The notes below the pieces were generated by a model. The model had not been told where the DNA came from and did not search any database. It saw nothing but the letters and a program-made list of their open reading frames with translations. A program made the position numbers and the translations under genes. From Gerris lacustris (lineage: Eukaryota; Arthropoda; Insecta; Hemiptera; Gerridae), in the NCBI GenBank assembly GCA_951217055.1, contig OX578278.1:40893115-40957114 (forward strand): a DNA stretch of 64,000 nt, written 5' to 3'. Shown here piece by piece: positions 11,821 to 24,600 of this stretch (the first letter of the stretch is position 1; every line of letters begins with the position of its first letter).

Positions 11821-13140
11821 TATCGTAACTTCAACATAAAAACATATAAAATAAAACTTGTGTTCCCCGGCTTACGAAATCCTAATAACACGAAATATCT
11901 TATTTCAAAAAAAGTCCTACTTGTTTTCTTTTCATATCTACTCGTATAACAACTACTAAATTTATATTATGTGCATTAAAAATTGATGTCGCTTGCCCTA
12001 ATATTTTTAGAAGACAAAACAAGGATATATACTGTGTATTTTGTTCATTATTTAGTGGATTTAAATTATCTGTCAACACTATTTGTTTTTTATTTTCTCA
12101 TATACGTAGTATATGTAGAGAGGATGTCGATTTACACGTTATAAGGCCCCTAAATCCAAAAATGTATCTACCCAAGTGGGATTTACAATTCTGTAATTAT
12201 CTTAATTATTCCCAATATTTGTTGAGTAACCCTGACTTTTAGGAACAAATAATTATAAATAATAGATCACTGATAATTAATACTCAGGTAAGAACTTTTA
12301 GTGAACGCTCTGATACAATGAAGAATTTTACTTTCAATCCTAGAATATTAATTTGTTTAAAATATCCTCTAAATTACCCTTTATATATATATTTATATAT
12401 TAAATACCTAAGAGTTTCTTGTAAATTTAATATTAATGTTTAATCTATTTTTTTTGTCCATTTATAAATAAAACCTCTCTCTAGATTTACAAAAATTAAT
12501 ATTTTAGAATAATTAAGCTTTATACACTTCCCTAAAACCTTGGCTAGATTTAGAAGACGCAAGACAACATTCCAAATCAGGGCAGGTAATCAAGTTTGAG
12601 AAGGTCGTCTCAGTTAGTAGTTAGTAATTATTGTAACATTCAGGTTCGCAAACTTTAAACTCTCTAACATAATAATAATTAAAAATGTGAAGTCCTGTCG
12701 TTATTGAAAGCAAAATTTAAATGTCAGATGCTTAAAAAAAATAACTAAGCTAAATTAACCTTTAGCTGAACTACACAAGGATTAAAGGAACGTAAAATTC
12801 AGTTTCGAACACTAAACTTTTTCTTGTCATAATAACTTCTTCTGGTGTTTTCCAATTTTTAATTTCAATCATTGTTGAACATATTGAAATATTTGATATT
12901 TATATATATATTGAAATATATAACATATTATATAAACATATTGAAATATATATTCAATCATTATTGAACATATGTCTCGTCGTGTACATTTATCGCTGTA
13001 TTTTATATTTCTAGGGGTTATAAATTCTGACAAAAAAATGGCGGATAGCCCAAGATGGCGGACTAGTTATTTTTTTGATAAGGGTATCAAATGAAAAGAT
13101 TTGCTGAGAAGAATACGAATAAAAGCTTGTTTTTAAAAAT

Positions 13141-13141
<1 letters not shown>
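11821..13141. other. AT-rich spacer, no gene seen
   Basis: No supported gene. A cluster of ATATTGAAATAT words occurs at 12885-12970, and paired ATGGCGGA words near 13035-13060 resemble short motifs found inside dispersed repeats elsewhere in the window. Confidence 0.5.

Positions 13142-13173
<32 letters not shown>
13142..13173 (+). repeat. Poly-T tract (32 T)
   Basis: An uninterrupted run of T, possibly the A-tail of an antisense retrotransposed copy. No recognisable retrotransposon body adjoins it. Confidence 0.9.
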
Positions 13174-13680
13174 CAGTATTATTTTTTAAAACACTTTTTT
13201 GGACTCAAAAATATAAAGAACGTTTGAGACCAAACACGTGTGTCTCAGGGCTCAAATGAACCATTTTAGTTCCAAATTGGTTTGTTGACAATAAAACCAG
13301 TTTAGCTCTCAATTTGATTAATTTCGTGCCATTAATAGACACATACATTTATTACAAAGTCCCTACTACTACCTAAACCGTAGTGAATTTATGTAAATCA
13401 TAATTTCAATTTTTTGCATATAGATCGGCAGATTTAATACTGTTTTGTTCTAATTGATTCTATTATTTGTCAACTCTTTATTTAAAGAGTTGATTTATTG
13501 CACTAGAGGAGTTTACTATCTTGTTTATTTTTATGCATGTATTTCTTCTCCTCGAGTACTCTATGCATTTTTAAGTGGCGTTTAAATAAATAACTACAAA
13601 AGCATTTATAGATCGCGATTGTTTATTTCGAGGCTATTGCTCCCCTTTTTTATTTTATCAAACAGTATGCATTCAAAGTT

Positions 13681-13920
13681 TAGCCTGTTGGTATTTTTTA
13701 TCGTGTTTATACACTATGTAAGTTGTATGTATGTGTGTGTTATTACAAGTTTGGTTTGTAATCTGACACGGTAGACGTGTTGTTGTTGTGTGTGAAGGCG
13801 CCACCCTCACTGTGTCATAGTGTACATGTGTTAGTTGCCCATGTCGACGCCCCCTAGGGGGCCGGGCTCCATGTTGCTTTGCGCCCTTCTCTCTGTGCCT
13901 TGAAGCCACATCATGTATTA
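13681..13920. other. GC-elevated patch with G-to-C skew switch (~13810)
   Basis: 13681-13800 (GT-rich) has about 33 G and 11 C, while 13801-13920 has about 28 G and 38 C. The patch is much richer in G+C than its surroundings and includes the palindrome CCCCTAGGGG. A 78-codon minus-strand frame crosses it but has no recognisable domain and looks like a consequence of the composition. Confidence 0.55.
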
Positions 13921-14160
13921 TAACCTTACATTTTTACAGTTTGGCTTGACAGAAATAGTTTTGTATTTATTATATTGTTTTTTCCCAAACTTAACGTACC
14001 TAGAAACAATATGATCATTAGCAGACTATGAAGGATTTTATTTTTATACTAAATGAAATTCAAATTTTTTATTCTCCTCTTTTCGAAGGGTTTTAGTTGC
14101 AATATCAGGTGTATCTAAAGATAAAGTTAAAGGTTGTTAGTGCTTAGAGAAGAGAAGAGG

Positions 14161-14400
14161 ATGTTGGAGATGTTAAGAGGAGTTGAGAGCCGGTTGGAGT
14201 TAGTTAGATATGGCCAGATGAGATTAAATGTGTTTCGTGGTGGTTAGAGGAGGTTAGAGGTGTTCAGTGGAGGTTAGAGGTGTTCAGAGGAGGTTAAAGG
14301 TGTTCAGAGGTGATTAGAAGTAGTAGGCTGTAGTGATTAGACAATTTAAGAGGGGCCTAGAGATTGTCAAGGGAAGTCGTATTTGGTATAGAGGAGGTTT
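14161..14400 (+). repeat. Purine-rich block with 20-bp minisatellite
   Basis: 14241-14320 contains about four copies of AGGTTAGAGGTGTTCAGAGG in exact 20-bp steps, with single-base changes. The wider block is extremely G-biased (about 90 G to 14 C in 14161-14400). The following 14401-14540 is balanced to mildly C-rich, so only the left half of a skew switch is clear. Confidence 0.8.
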
Positions 14401-14540
14401 AATTTGGTTTAACCTACAGAAAAGTTTAGTTCCCAGTTTGTTAAATCTATTTCCCAAACTGCAGAGAGAGCACTTTCTATTTCTAGAGCCTGCAGATACA
14501 ATACTGTCATAGACACTGATGGAACGAGATAGTTTTTTGG

Positions 14541-16166
14541 TTTATAAACGTTATAAAGAAATTTTATGAAAGAAATATTTTTTTTAAAAATATTTGTTAA
14601 TAAATAAAAATAATTTACAATATTACTAAATAATTCACTTCAACAGTGAAATAATTAACTAATTGGTAAGATGAACTAAAGAAACAAAAGCGTTTATAAA
14701 ATGTTAATAATAATGAGAATAAATGTGTATGTTTTTTATATTCTTAAACAATGTCTTTAGTGTTGTCTCTATACTTTAAATATATATATCTATAAGTTTG
14801 CTTGGGTGTGTGTTTATGGATGATTATGCGTATTTAGGGCTATAGATTCATGTAAATTTATAATCTATTATTATATACTATATTAGGTACTAGACCTAGT
14901 TTGGTAAATTGTTTCCCTGAATCCAATATATTAGTTATGTAACAGACCGATGCATTATTCAGAGAGCTCTATGTACTGATTTGCAATGCAAATAATTGCT
15001 TGAATCAGTAACGCTTTGAATAAAACTCTTGTTCAACTTGGGTCTCAATCAGCTATCACTTATATACTAAATCAAATAATATATTTAACTGTATTTTACA
15101 TGTTGCATTGGCGTAAACTTGTTAACAACTCAAAATATGGTAGAACCTCTTAAACGCAAATGATCACTTAAGAAAACAGTCCACTACAATTACCATTGTT
15201 ACCATACGTATTAATAAAAATAAATTAATAATAAGAAAAAATATATTATTAACATAAATAATTTATCAATTATATAATTTTTAAAGTTTTGTTATAAAAT
15301 TTTAATGTTGTTTTACTTTATTGAATATTTATTTTATTTATTTAAATGCATGTTTTTCCAAAATAATTTAATTATTATGAGTAAATAATTAACTTTATAA
15401 AAAAATAAAATAGTTAAAAGTAAATAATTAAGTTAATTACTAAATAATTTAATATTTACCTATAAGCTCAAAAAGCCTTTGTAGTCTTTGTACCGCTCAA
15501 AAAGCCGGCTATTGGCCGATTTGTTTTTTTAAATTAGCTTTTTGTTGATATGTTTCTTTGTAAAAAAAACTGTGCATTATAAAACAATAAATGACATTAT
15601 TCTTACCATACGTCGAGTTTGTCGGACCGATTTCTCCTTTAAAAAATCAACATCTAAATGATTAAATCTGTATTTCTATATCTTCTTGTACCTCCTCATG
15701 GTAGATTACATATTACAGATTGCATAACTTAATTTTATTGATTTGGATTGGATATGTTCTTAGAAATTTTATGCTTTAAAATTATTTGTATACAAATATA
15801 TTTTAGCCAAAATGAGTCTACAATTTACCGCGATATTATAAGATTTTTTTCTGTTTACAGCTGTGCATACCACAAAATAAATCTATCTTAGACACAGGAA
15901 TAATTATAGAACTTAATGACGCCCTCAGAATGTGGTTGCTCATTTTTTTAAAAACTTATTAAAATATGATTTTTTTCACTGTGGTTACCGATTAACTGAT
16001 AATGCAATTATTGGCCATTTCTTTTGATTTTCTAAAATATTTTAAATCCCTCATGTTTTAGTGTTTAACTTCACTTGTTTTTTGGTACACGTTTTTAACC
16101 AGCTTTCCAACTACCTAGAAACCTGAAGCTTTCACAGATTATGTATTTCTGTTGAAGGTGCAAGTT
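14541..16166. other. AT-rich spacer, no gene seen
   Basis: No coding support. Near its right edge, ACTACCTAGAAACCTGAAGC...ACAGATTATGTAT at 16110-16146 matches a phrase at 20660-20692, a small shared repeat fragment. Confidence 0.5.
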
Positions 16167-16900
16167 ATTGAAGCGAGCGTAGCGAGCTTCCTACATTCAA
16201 CGAAATATGCTCCGTGTCTGTCTGTCTGTCAGTAACGTTCACGCGTGTGACGATAACTTGAGTAAAAGTTGACCGATTTAGTTGAAATTTAGTATACATG
16301 ATCCTCTTACTAATACTCAGGCTAAGTTCGTTGGACAGCGTGATCCGTCCAAGAGTTCGCGCGCAACGCTCGCGTAAACGAGAGGTTCAAAAATTAAATT
16401 GGAATTTCAGGACGGGAAAAGATTCTATCATCATCTATTCGATGAGACGAACATTTTTTTCAAATAACATTTTTTAGTAAAACCAACAGCGACACCGCTA
16501 TGAATTAATAAAGATCGCTAAAACTATTAAAGCGGGTCTAAACGTTTAAAATAGAGAAAACAACCTTTTTACCGATATCTTACGTTCTAACGTAACGATT
16601 TTAATAAAACTTCATAGACACCATCTGATGCACAATTGAAACAGGCATGCAAAATTTCAATTTGATACATGCAGTAGTTTGTTTGTAGCAAAGAGATACA
16701 AATTATAAATATTGAAATAGAGATGTATGGTTTGTGGAATAGTAAGAATGCGGGGTGGTTCCCCTACTACTAGCCGCTGCACTACTACCAGACCCATTAT
16801 CTATCAACTCATCATGATTCACAATAATCTTTTTTTTCAATATTCAATACATATTTATTACTATACGCTCGCTTCAATGATAGAGCCACGCGATGCCTAG
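16167..16900 (+). mobile_element. Helentron/DINE-like element, copy A
   Basis: The left end ATTGAAGCGAGCGTA has its inverted match TACGCTCGCTTCAAT at 16864-16878, not at the very end but 22 bp inside it. The remaining tail GATAGAGCCACGCGATGCCTAG can fold (TAG-A-GC against GC-CTA) and ends CTAG followed by T. A 5' inverted repeat with a subterminal partner and a short 3' stem-loop is the published layout of Helentrons and their non-autonomous DINE/HINE derivatives. The left end also folds (GAAGC...GCTTC). A (TGTC)n stretch and GACCGATTTAGTTGAAATTT follow. There is no Rep/helicase coding, so it is non-autonomous. Confidence 0.75.
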
Positions 16901-16950
16901 TCAATATTCTCTGTTACAAATAAAAGCATTTGTTTTTTAATTTAAATTTA

Positions 16951-17745
16951 ATTGAAGCAAGCGTAAGCGAGCTTCTTACATTCAACGAAATATGCATCTT
17001 TTCTGTCTGTCTGTCTGTCTGTCTGTCAGTAACGTTTACGCGTGTGACGATAACTTGAGTAAAAGTTGACCGATTTAGTTGAAATTTGGTATACATGATC
17101 CTCTAACTAATACTCAGGCTAAGTTCGTTGAACAGCGTGATCCGTCCAACAGTTCGCGCGCAATGCTCGCGTAAACCTGAGCTTCAAATTTAAAATTGGA
17201 ATTTCAGGACAGGAAAATATTTTATCATCACCTATTCGATGAGACGAATATTTTTTTCAAATACATTTTTTTAGTAAAACCAACAACGACACTGCTATGA
17301 AATAATAAAGATCGCTAAAACTATTAAAGCGGACCTAAACGTTTAAAATAGAGAAAACAACCTTTTTACCGATATCTTACGTTCTAATGTTCTAACGTAA
17401 CGATTTTAATAAAACTTCATTTACATCGTCTAAAGTGCAATCTCTATCTAAGTGCAAACAAGTATGTAAAATTTCAACTTGATACAAGCAGTAGTATTTG
17501 AGTAATGAAGTGATACATTTATAATATTAGTTTAAAAGCTATGACGGGTGGTTAAGATTCTTATAGTCGTATTGTGGGTAGGTATGTTTAGGAAGTAAAG
17601 CTTGGTACCGAGTACCCCCACTCTACCTCACACTACCCTCTTCCTCTCATCTTCTACTATGACATTCATCATGAATAACAATTTTTAATATTTAGTATTT
17701 TATTGCAATACGCTCGCTTCAATGATAGAGCCACGCGATGCCTAG
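16951..17745 (+). mobile_element. Helentron/DINE-like element, copy B
   Basis: Same ends and internal order as the copy that ends 50 bp upstream. It has a longer TGTC run (about six units near 17002) and some extra sequence in the second half. The left end reads ATTGAAGCAAGCGTAAGCGA. The right end has the CGCTCGCTTCAAT partner and the GATAGAGCCACGCGATGCCTAG tail followed by T. Its length of 795 bp against 734 and 736 bp in the neighbours reflects small insertions. Confidence 0.75.
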
Positions 17746-17774
17746 TATTGATTTCTTTATAATTTTGCCTGTTT

Positions 17775-18510
17775 ATTGAAGCGAGCGTAAGCGAGCTTCT
17801 TATACATTCAATAAACTATGCATCTTGTCTGTCTGTCTATCAGTAACGTTTACGCGTGTGACGATACCTTGAGTAAAAGTTGACCGATTTAGTTGAAATT
17901 TGGTATACATGATCCTCTTACTAATACTCAGGCTAAGTTCGTTGGACAGCGTGATCCGTCTAAGAGTTCGCGCGCAAAGCTCGCGTAAACGAGAGGTTCA
18001 AAAATTAAATTGGAATTTCAGGACGGGAAAAGATTCTATCATCATCTATTCGATGAGGCGAACATTTGTTACAAATAACATTTTTTAGTAAAACCAACAG
18101 CGACACCGCTATGAATTAATAAAGATCGCTAAAACTATTACAGCGGACCTAAACGTTTATAATAGAGAAAACAACCTTTTTACCGATATCTTATGTTCTA
18201 ACGTAACGATTTTAATAAAACTTCATATACACCATCTAATACACAATTGAAACAGGTATGCAAAATTTCAATTTTATACTTGCAGTAGTTTTTTTGTAGC
18301 AAAGAGATACATTTTATAATAATTGAAAAGAAGATGTGTGGTTAGAGGAATAGTAAGAATGCGGGGTGGTTCCCTTACTACTAGCCGCTGTACTACTACT
18401 ATACCCATTATCTATCAACTCATCATGATTCATGATTATCTATTTTTTCAATATTCAATACATATTTATTACTATACGCTCGCTTCAATGATAGAGCCAC
18501 GCGATGCCTA
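17775..18510 (+). mobile_element. Helentron/DINE-like element, copy C
   Basis: Third member of a head-to-tail array, 29 bp after the second. The left end is ATTGAAGCGAGCGTAAGCGA. The right end keeps the subterminal inverted repeat and tail, but the last base is changed (CCTAC instead of CCTAG). The interior is closer to the first copy, since both keep GCGGGGTGGTTCCC and the three-way ACTACTAGCCGCTG phrase, while the middle copy differs there. Confidence 0.75.
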
Positions 18511-18875
18511 CTATTATTGTTTGTGGTAAAGTGGTAAAAATCACTTGTATTATTAGTTTTAGCTCTATAAAGATAGGTACATATTATTGTCAGCTGAGGG
18601 CTGGCCTTAGCATGAGGTGACCTGCTGGCCATGATTTGACCAAATTTATTTAAATTTATTTCCTGTATTTTAAAAAGAATGATAAGATATTCTGGTGTAT
18701 TTGGTTGGATATATCTCACTTCATTTTCATTTAATATATATTTTAGATAGAGTGGTCGATGGAATGTTTTTTCAAGTTTTTCTTTTATATAGTTTTGTGT
18801 TAATGTAAGGAGATTCTTTATGGATAGGGGACGTATAGAGTTAAGTGCCAAAAATATACGGCTTAAGTTAGCCAA

Positions 18876-20757
18876 AATCTTGGTTTTATAACATTTCTTT
18901 TAATAGCGATAAAAAAATTATAGAATCATGTCAAATTTTATTATATATTTATTTTTATTATGTTTAATTTATTATTTATTATTATATTATACTATATTCT
19001 ATATTTATTTAATTGATCCATATATTATTGCGGATATTCACCAACCTTGGACACTTACAAAACATCAGCTCCATCTGATAACACTGATATGATATCTGAT
19101 GAAGGCGGAAGTTGCTCTAAAAAGTAGTATCACTAAAATGGAATTTAGTCCTCTCTCCTTGGAATTTTTCTGGGGGCAAGTGTCTAAGCTACGAGGGATA
19201 ATTTTATGGGGGTTCCCTATATTTTTTCTGTGCTTGGGCTACTATAATTTAAATAACTGCTAAGTTTCAAATTTTCGTGTTTGGCTCTTTTGGAGATACA
19301 GGTTTGATAACAACCTCCACACGGACAGACGAACGCAGAAAATTCTAAGGGTCCTAAATTAATATCTTAAAAAATTGCATTATATTAGAAGACAGCAGTT
19401 TCCAAAGGTCTCGTGCGAATCTTTTAATAATAAAAACATTTAGATATCTTACATCTACTGAATTTAATATATATTCAAGGTGGGACCCAAAAATAGTAAT
19501 TTACAGAATATGTTTAATATTTTAATAACCCTTCAAAGAATTGTGTTCCAATGAATTTTCCAGTGTTCAAAATATTTTAAGTGTTGAAAATCCATTGCTA
19601 GTAAGTGAAATACTTCAGTGCCTTTGTCACGTCGTCAGCTTGTTAACCTCCTTTACATCTTAAAACGCTTTTCTTTACTTTAAGATCCGTCTTCATTATA
19701 ATAAAATAAGAAAGAAAACTTTAAGGGCCACTTCCGGGAAGAAGATTGAATGAGAAACCTTTTCCGTTGAATTACTTTCCCAGCCAAAAAATCTGTTTCG
19801 TAGTTATTTATCTAATTTGCTCCTAGATGTTATTACCAATACAAAAAAAGGGAAACTTTTCCTATACAAACATTTGATGTATTTGTTTTCCTTAATCTAT
19901 TTTAATTTTTTGTTTAAGGTTGGTGTTATTTCATTGAAAAATATGTTGAGAAATTTAGTCCATTTATGAAGGTATGGAATTTAATTTTAAAAAATTATAA
20001 TAAATCTTCTCGATTTAGCTCAGTATTGAATAAGTATAATAAATAAATTATGTAATAAAAAATGTATGTATTAACTAACGATACCAAAAACACCCCCACC
20101 CGGTATTATTGTGTGGTATTGTGTGAATGTCCAAGTTTCATTTAGTTAAAATTAAGTTTCAAGCTAAAAATAAAGAAAAGTTCTTATGTAAGGTTCATGT
20201 TCTTCAGAAAATGTTGTTTTATTTTGTTAAGGTAACAAAAGAGAGATATTTGGTGGAAGTTACTGACCTTGTGTCTTTTATCCCTCGACTTTTACATCTA
20301 GACCTAACTGTTTTTAGTTTTTAACTAAACATGGTTGATTCAATATTATCACGGTGCTTATACCTTAACTCAACTACCAAAACTGCCTTTTAGTATAATA
20401 ACAAATACAAACAATAATAATTATTATACATACCGCTAAATCTTTATTTAGATTTAGAATTAATTCTATAATTGTTTATGAATTAATTCACTTTCTTTGA
20501 TATAAACTAAACTCACTCAACTTTATTTTAAATAAACTAAATTATTATTATTATTAACACGTTTCAGTTAATAGAGTTGTTTTTTGCACTCTTTTATTTA
20601 ACTTCACTTTTTTTTATTGTTTAAAATCTTGTAACCTAAATTCGACCCACTTCCCGACTACCTAGAAAGCTGTAACTTGTACAGATTATGTATTACAATA
20701 CAATAATCACTTATTTGATTAATAAATTAGAAGAGTTGTTCCTTGTAGTTTTCAATT
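18876..20757. other. AT-rich spacer, no gene seen
   Basis: No supported gene. 20640-20692 shares a phrase with 16110-16146. 19290-19375 (GGAGATACAGG, CACACGGACAGACGAACGCAG) has the style of the dispersed repeats but no clear partner in this window. Confidence 0.5.
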
Positions 20758-21270
20758 CTGGAGTAGTTGGAGTAGTTCTGGGTCTATTAAGGAATCAAAA
20801 AGCATACTTTTGCAATATACCCCTCCTTGGATCATTCACATACTGGAATTAAAATTTATTTAAACATTAAATTGTACAAAGTATGAATGGACAAGACATT
20901 AACAAATTTTTTTAAAGGGTAATAATTAATTTTAATCAGTTTTTGATTTTACTAACCTAATTGACTAGAAGTTATATTACATTATACTGGTTATATTCTT
21001 GAAAATTTTAATTAGAATCTTTTCGATTCTCGTAATTTCTTCCTAAAATATTTACAATTTATTGGTATTATTCGTCACATGTTATGTAGGTTATTGAAAA
21101 TTATTACCCTTTAAAAAAATTGTTAATGTCTTGTCTGTAGAATAATTATATACATTGTGCAATCTAATAATTAAATACATTTTAATTCCAGTTAGTGAAT
21201 GATCCAAGGAGGGGTCGAAATATTACAAAAACGAGCTGTTTGATTTCTTAATAGAACCCAACTACTCCAG
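20758..21270. mobile_element. Foldback element with ~180-bp arms
   Basis: The sequence from CTGGAGTAGTT at 20758 to about 20940 is the imperfect reverse complement of about 21100-21270, which ends ACTACTCCAG. The arms share CCCTCCTTGGATCATTCAC, CTGGAATTAAAATTTATTTA, AGACATTAACAA and TTTTTTTAAAGGGTAATAAT. A 9-bp insertion lies near the left tip. About 160 bp separate the arms, and there is no protein. The phrase GATCCAAAGAGGGGTCGAAAT recurs near 27.87 kb. Confidence 0.8.
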
Positions 21271-22080
21271 AGATAGTTAATTAATTAATTGTTTTAGTTT
21301 AAATTTCAACACAGACTGTATTAAGAAAATCTGTAAAAGTTTTTTTTTTTTTTCAATATTTATTTATTTACTTTTTTTTAAATTAAAAACAAAATTAGTT
21401 AACTTAACAAATCTTTATTTAGATTTAATTTAAATTTGAAAGTTTTAACAACTTTAGTTTATAATATTTTTTTAAATTAATTAAGTTTAATTAATATTAT
21501 CACTCTTCAAATAAATTAGGAAGTCCTTTTTTTTAAAAAAATAAAAATAAAAATAAAAAATAGAATTGAACTAATGTATTCTATAAATTTTAATTTAGAT
21601 TTACATTTAAATAATACAGTGTATGCAAATAAATGCATACCAGGATTTGATTTATTCTCTCTATTCGGTTCGCTATATTATAAAAATTATTAGTTAATCA
21701 GTTAATGAGTATTTAAAACTAAAAATGAGATTATTTATCTATTAAAATCTATTTTTAGATTTACATTAAAAAGAAAAATCAAAACTAAAAAGAGAACTTA
21801 AATTAAAAAGAGAAATATATAGCTTTACCAATAGAACAATTATGTATTTTTAAAATCTTAATTTAGATTTCTATTTAACTACTTAACAATTTAAATAACT
21901 AAAAGAATCCTGCAATTTGATGTGATTTTAAAGTCTGAATTACCACGATTTATTTAAATGTGACAGCAATAGATCGAAGTGTGATTCCGTAATTTTGCAT
22001 TATAAAAGAAAGGTTAATTTTAAAGAAAGTTATAATGGTTTTCTGGGGTTTTACCATTTGATGTACAATACTGATGTTTT
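21271..22080. other. AT-rich spacer, no gene seen
   Basis: Repeated loose words such as TTTATTTAGATTTAATTTAAA at about 21410, 21590, 21750 and 21855 suggest a very old AT-rich tandem structure, too diverged to delimit. Confidence 0.4.
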
Positions 22081-22320
22081 TCACGTTTAAGAATCTAAAG
22101 GCGAGGGGGAAGATGAGTACTATAGATAGGGCCATGACAAGAGTAAAGAATTGCAATTGGTTATTTCGTGGAGGGCCGCCTCTACTGTACATTGGTCTCC
22201 TGCTTCTCTAGCCCTCTATAAATACCTACTGGTTTTACACAAGCCAGTCTATACTCCCATGAGTCTATTTACTCGCCTTGTAGTGGCATACTAACTAACA
22301 CGTTTATTTCCCATTCTGAC
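22081..22320. other. G-rich to C-rich skew switch (centre ~22190)
   Basis: 22081-22140 has about 18 G and 8 C, and 22141-22190 stays G-rich up to GGAGGGCC. Then 22201-22320 has about 15 G and 34 C. An 80-codon minus-strand frame covers the G-rich half but resembles nothing I know. Confidence 0.55.
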
Positions 22321-23404
22321 AACCTTCTTGTACCCCCTTCCAGACATTTAATCTGTACCGGAAATACATTTCTACATTATTTCCGTACTTATATCCGGCC
22401 TTTTTTTAAAAAAAATAAATAAAAACCTCGTCTATTTATATGTTTATACTTGTCTGTTTCTTTGTTTTTATGTTAAAACATTTCACGTTACAATTAGATA
22501 TTTTTAAATGTCTTCCTTGAAAATAGTTTATTTTCGTTCAGGAAACCACAAGTCAATATGATTTACAAAATGTAATAAAAAGTCTTACTGTTATTTATAA
22601 TTGTTACAAATGTTCATTCTTTTGCTCTTAATCTTACCGAAACAAAACATTTCCTTAACATATGCGTTTCAGGGAACATTTTATGTCATATCTGTTTTTC
22701 GGTCTGTCCTTGGACATTTTTGCGAACCCCAATATCTAAAATACTAATCGTCCGATTTTACTGAAATTTGAATGCTACGTCTCGCGCTCATTTTTTTAAT
22801 AAACTTATATTTTTAGAAGTGCTCATCCGATTTCGATTAAATTTGGATAGTTTGTTGAAAGTAACAGATGGTCATATTATTAATTTATTTAAATTTTCTG
22901 GGCTCATAAAATATTGAATAAAATTAAATGTGACCCAGCTAGAAATCAAAGCAGGTATACAAACGCTCTTTCAATTTTCAAATCTAAGTTTTTCAGTAAT
23001 ACTTATATGAATTGTGAAGTCTATCTTATTATATTCTACTTAACACTCATTTAATTTGGCCAATGGTATATATACATATGTACGTGAACAAGATGTATGC
23101 CACTTATATTAGCAGTTTTTAAAAACTTATGAAAAATCGTGTTCAATTGACTCTTATTAAATATTCAAAAAAAGAAATCTAACATTTCTTTATAAAAGTA
23201 GCTAAAATTAATAAATAGTATTTTTTCCTTCATGTTAGTTATTTTGGCAAATTTTTAAAAGTTAATAAATCTTTAATTAATCTGTCATAATAATTAAAAA
23301 TAGACTGCCAATTAGAGTGGCACATAGCTTCCTCGCAGCTTATCTTGTACTTTATTGTTATATTAACATTATTGTTATATTACTTTATTTTTATTGTTTA
23401 TTTT

Positions 23405-23745
23405 TGTAAAGACGATTAATAGTTTTAGCGATCTTTAACTCTTCATAGCGGTGTTCTCTGTTGGTTTTACTAAAATATTGTATTTGAAAAAAATGTTTGT
23501 CTCATTGAATAGATGAAGTTTGATTTTTTCCCGACCTAAAATTCCAAATTTAAATTTGAAGTTCACGTTTACGCGAGCCTTACGCAAGAACGCTTGGACG
23601 GATAATGTTGACCAACGAACTCGTCTTGAGCCTTGGTAAAATGAACATGAACATGTGTACCAAATTTCATCAAAATCGGTCGACATTTACCTCACGTTTC
23701 ATAATTCGCGGGCAAACAGACCGTCAGACAGACAGGCACGAGACG
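23405..23745 (-). mobile_element. Decayed Helentron-like copy, antisense
   Basis: Read on the minus strand, this follows the interior of the 16-18 kb elements: a CTGTCTGACGG stretch, TCGACCGATTTTGATGAAAT, TTGGTACACATGTTCATG, GAGTTCGTTGG, ATCCGTCCAAGCG, GCTCGCGTAAACG, CAATGAGACAAACATTTTTT, TAGTAAAACCAACAGAG and AAAGATCGCTAAAACTATTA. The termini are lost. Identity is clearly lower than among the three tandem copies. Confidence 0.75.
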
Positions 23746-23759
23746 AAAAATGTTCCCTG

Positions 23760-23870
23760 ATGTCTGAAACGGATTTCTGTCTTTGAATTTTTAAAATCGG
23801 AGACATAAAAGTTTTTCGTTCTCAAAAGTGAACACAATGCTTCCGTTATCGGTAAGCTCGGAAGCAAAAT
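23760..23870 (-). repeat. End of GGAAGCATTG repeat family
   Basis: On the minus strand the unit starts with a hairpin (GCTTCCGAGCTTACC...TAACGGAAGC) followed by ATTGTG, an ACGAAAAAC phrase and CAAAGACAGAAATCCG. Matching hairpin starts lie at 35.08-35.11 kb and 52.2-52.24 kb (minus), and at 39.25 and 53.03 kb (plus). Confidence 0.65.
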
Positions 23871-24060
23871 TAAAATAAGTCCAAGAAAAAAAATATAAAT
23901 TTAAAAGAACGTTACTTCAAGAAAACCATTGACAGTCTAACTAAAATACGAGGAAATCCATAAGAATAATTGTAAAACTACCATTTCTAGGTAGAAACTA
24001 CAAAAATGAATACTTGGAAAACTAAAAGTAGTAGAAACTACCAAATGGGAAACTAAAAAT

Positions 24061-24600
24061 AATGAAGAATAAATTCTAAAATTGACATTAGAAGAGAGTG
24101 GAAAAACTGAAATTCGAGGAAGAAATAGAAAATCTAAAATAGAAGAATAGATTGGAAATTTGAAAATATAAGAATGAATAATTAAAATCAGAAGAATAGA
24201 TAGAAAATAGAAGTTAAAAGAATATCTAGAAATATTAGCAATATTGAAATAGAAAAAAAAAATGTTGGAAGCTATACAGGGCATTCAAGATAAAGTATAT
24301 TACTAATAAAAAATAAAAAATTGTTTTACTTGACTTTAATAATGCGAATTTCTCTTAAGTTGAATGAATTGGTAACATCGCTAAGTTAAAAAGAGAGAGC
24401 GTGGGTTAGTAAGCATGCATGCGAGCAGGATATTTATAGAGAGACATTGCAGCCAACTTACTACCATCACTTGATCCTTCAGTGTAGCCAACTTAGCGGC
24501 ACTTCTTATCCTACTTTAAAAACTTGTTACTTGCTTTCTTTCTGAGCTCTGGAGGACTTCAATTCTGTATAAACCCACGGACTAACTATAATACCTAAAT
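24061..24600. other. Purine-rich block then C-rich block (switch ~24450)
   Basis: From 24061 to 24420 the strand is A/G-rich (about 60 G to under 20 C), made of loosely repeated GAAAACTAAAA and AGAAGAATAGA words. From about 24450 to 24600 C exceeds G (about 43 to 28). The 115-codon minus-strand frame over the left part is low-complexity and not believable as a gene. Confidence 0.5.

Noticed and set aside
18423..18875. 150-codon minus-strand reading frame
   Set aside because: Its 3' third lies inside the right end of the third Helentron-like copy. The remainder is AT-rich, matches no family I know and has no splice or promoter support.
23937..24284. 115-codon minus-strand frame, hydrophobic
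   Set aside because: It follows from a purine-rich low-complexity strand, which reads as Phe/Leu/Ser/Ile on the other side. No signal or domain pattern stands out.
24400..24470. Core promoter (TATTTATAG before a purine-rich start)
   Set aside because: A TATA-like word is uninformative at this A+T content and no gene follows.
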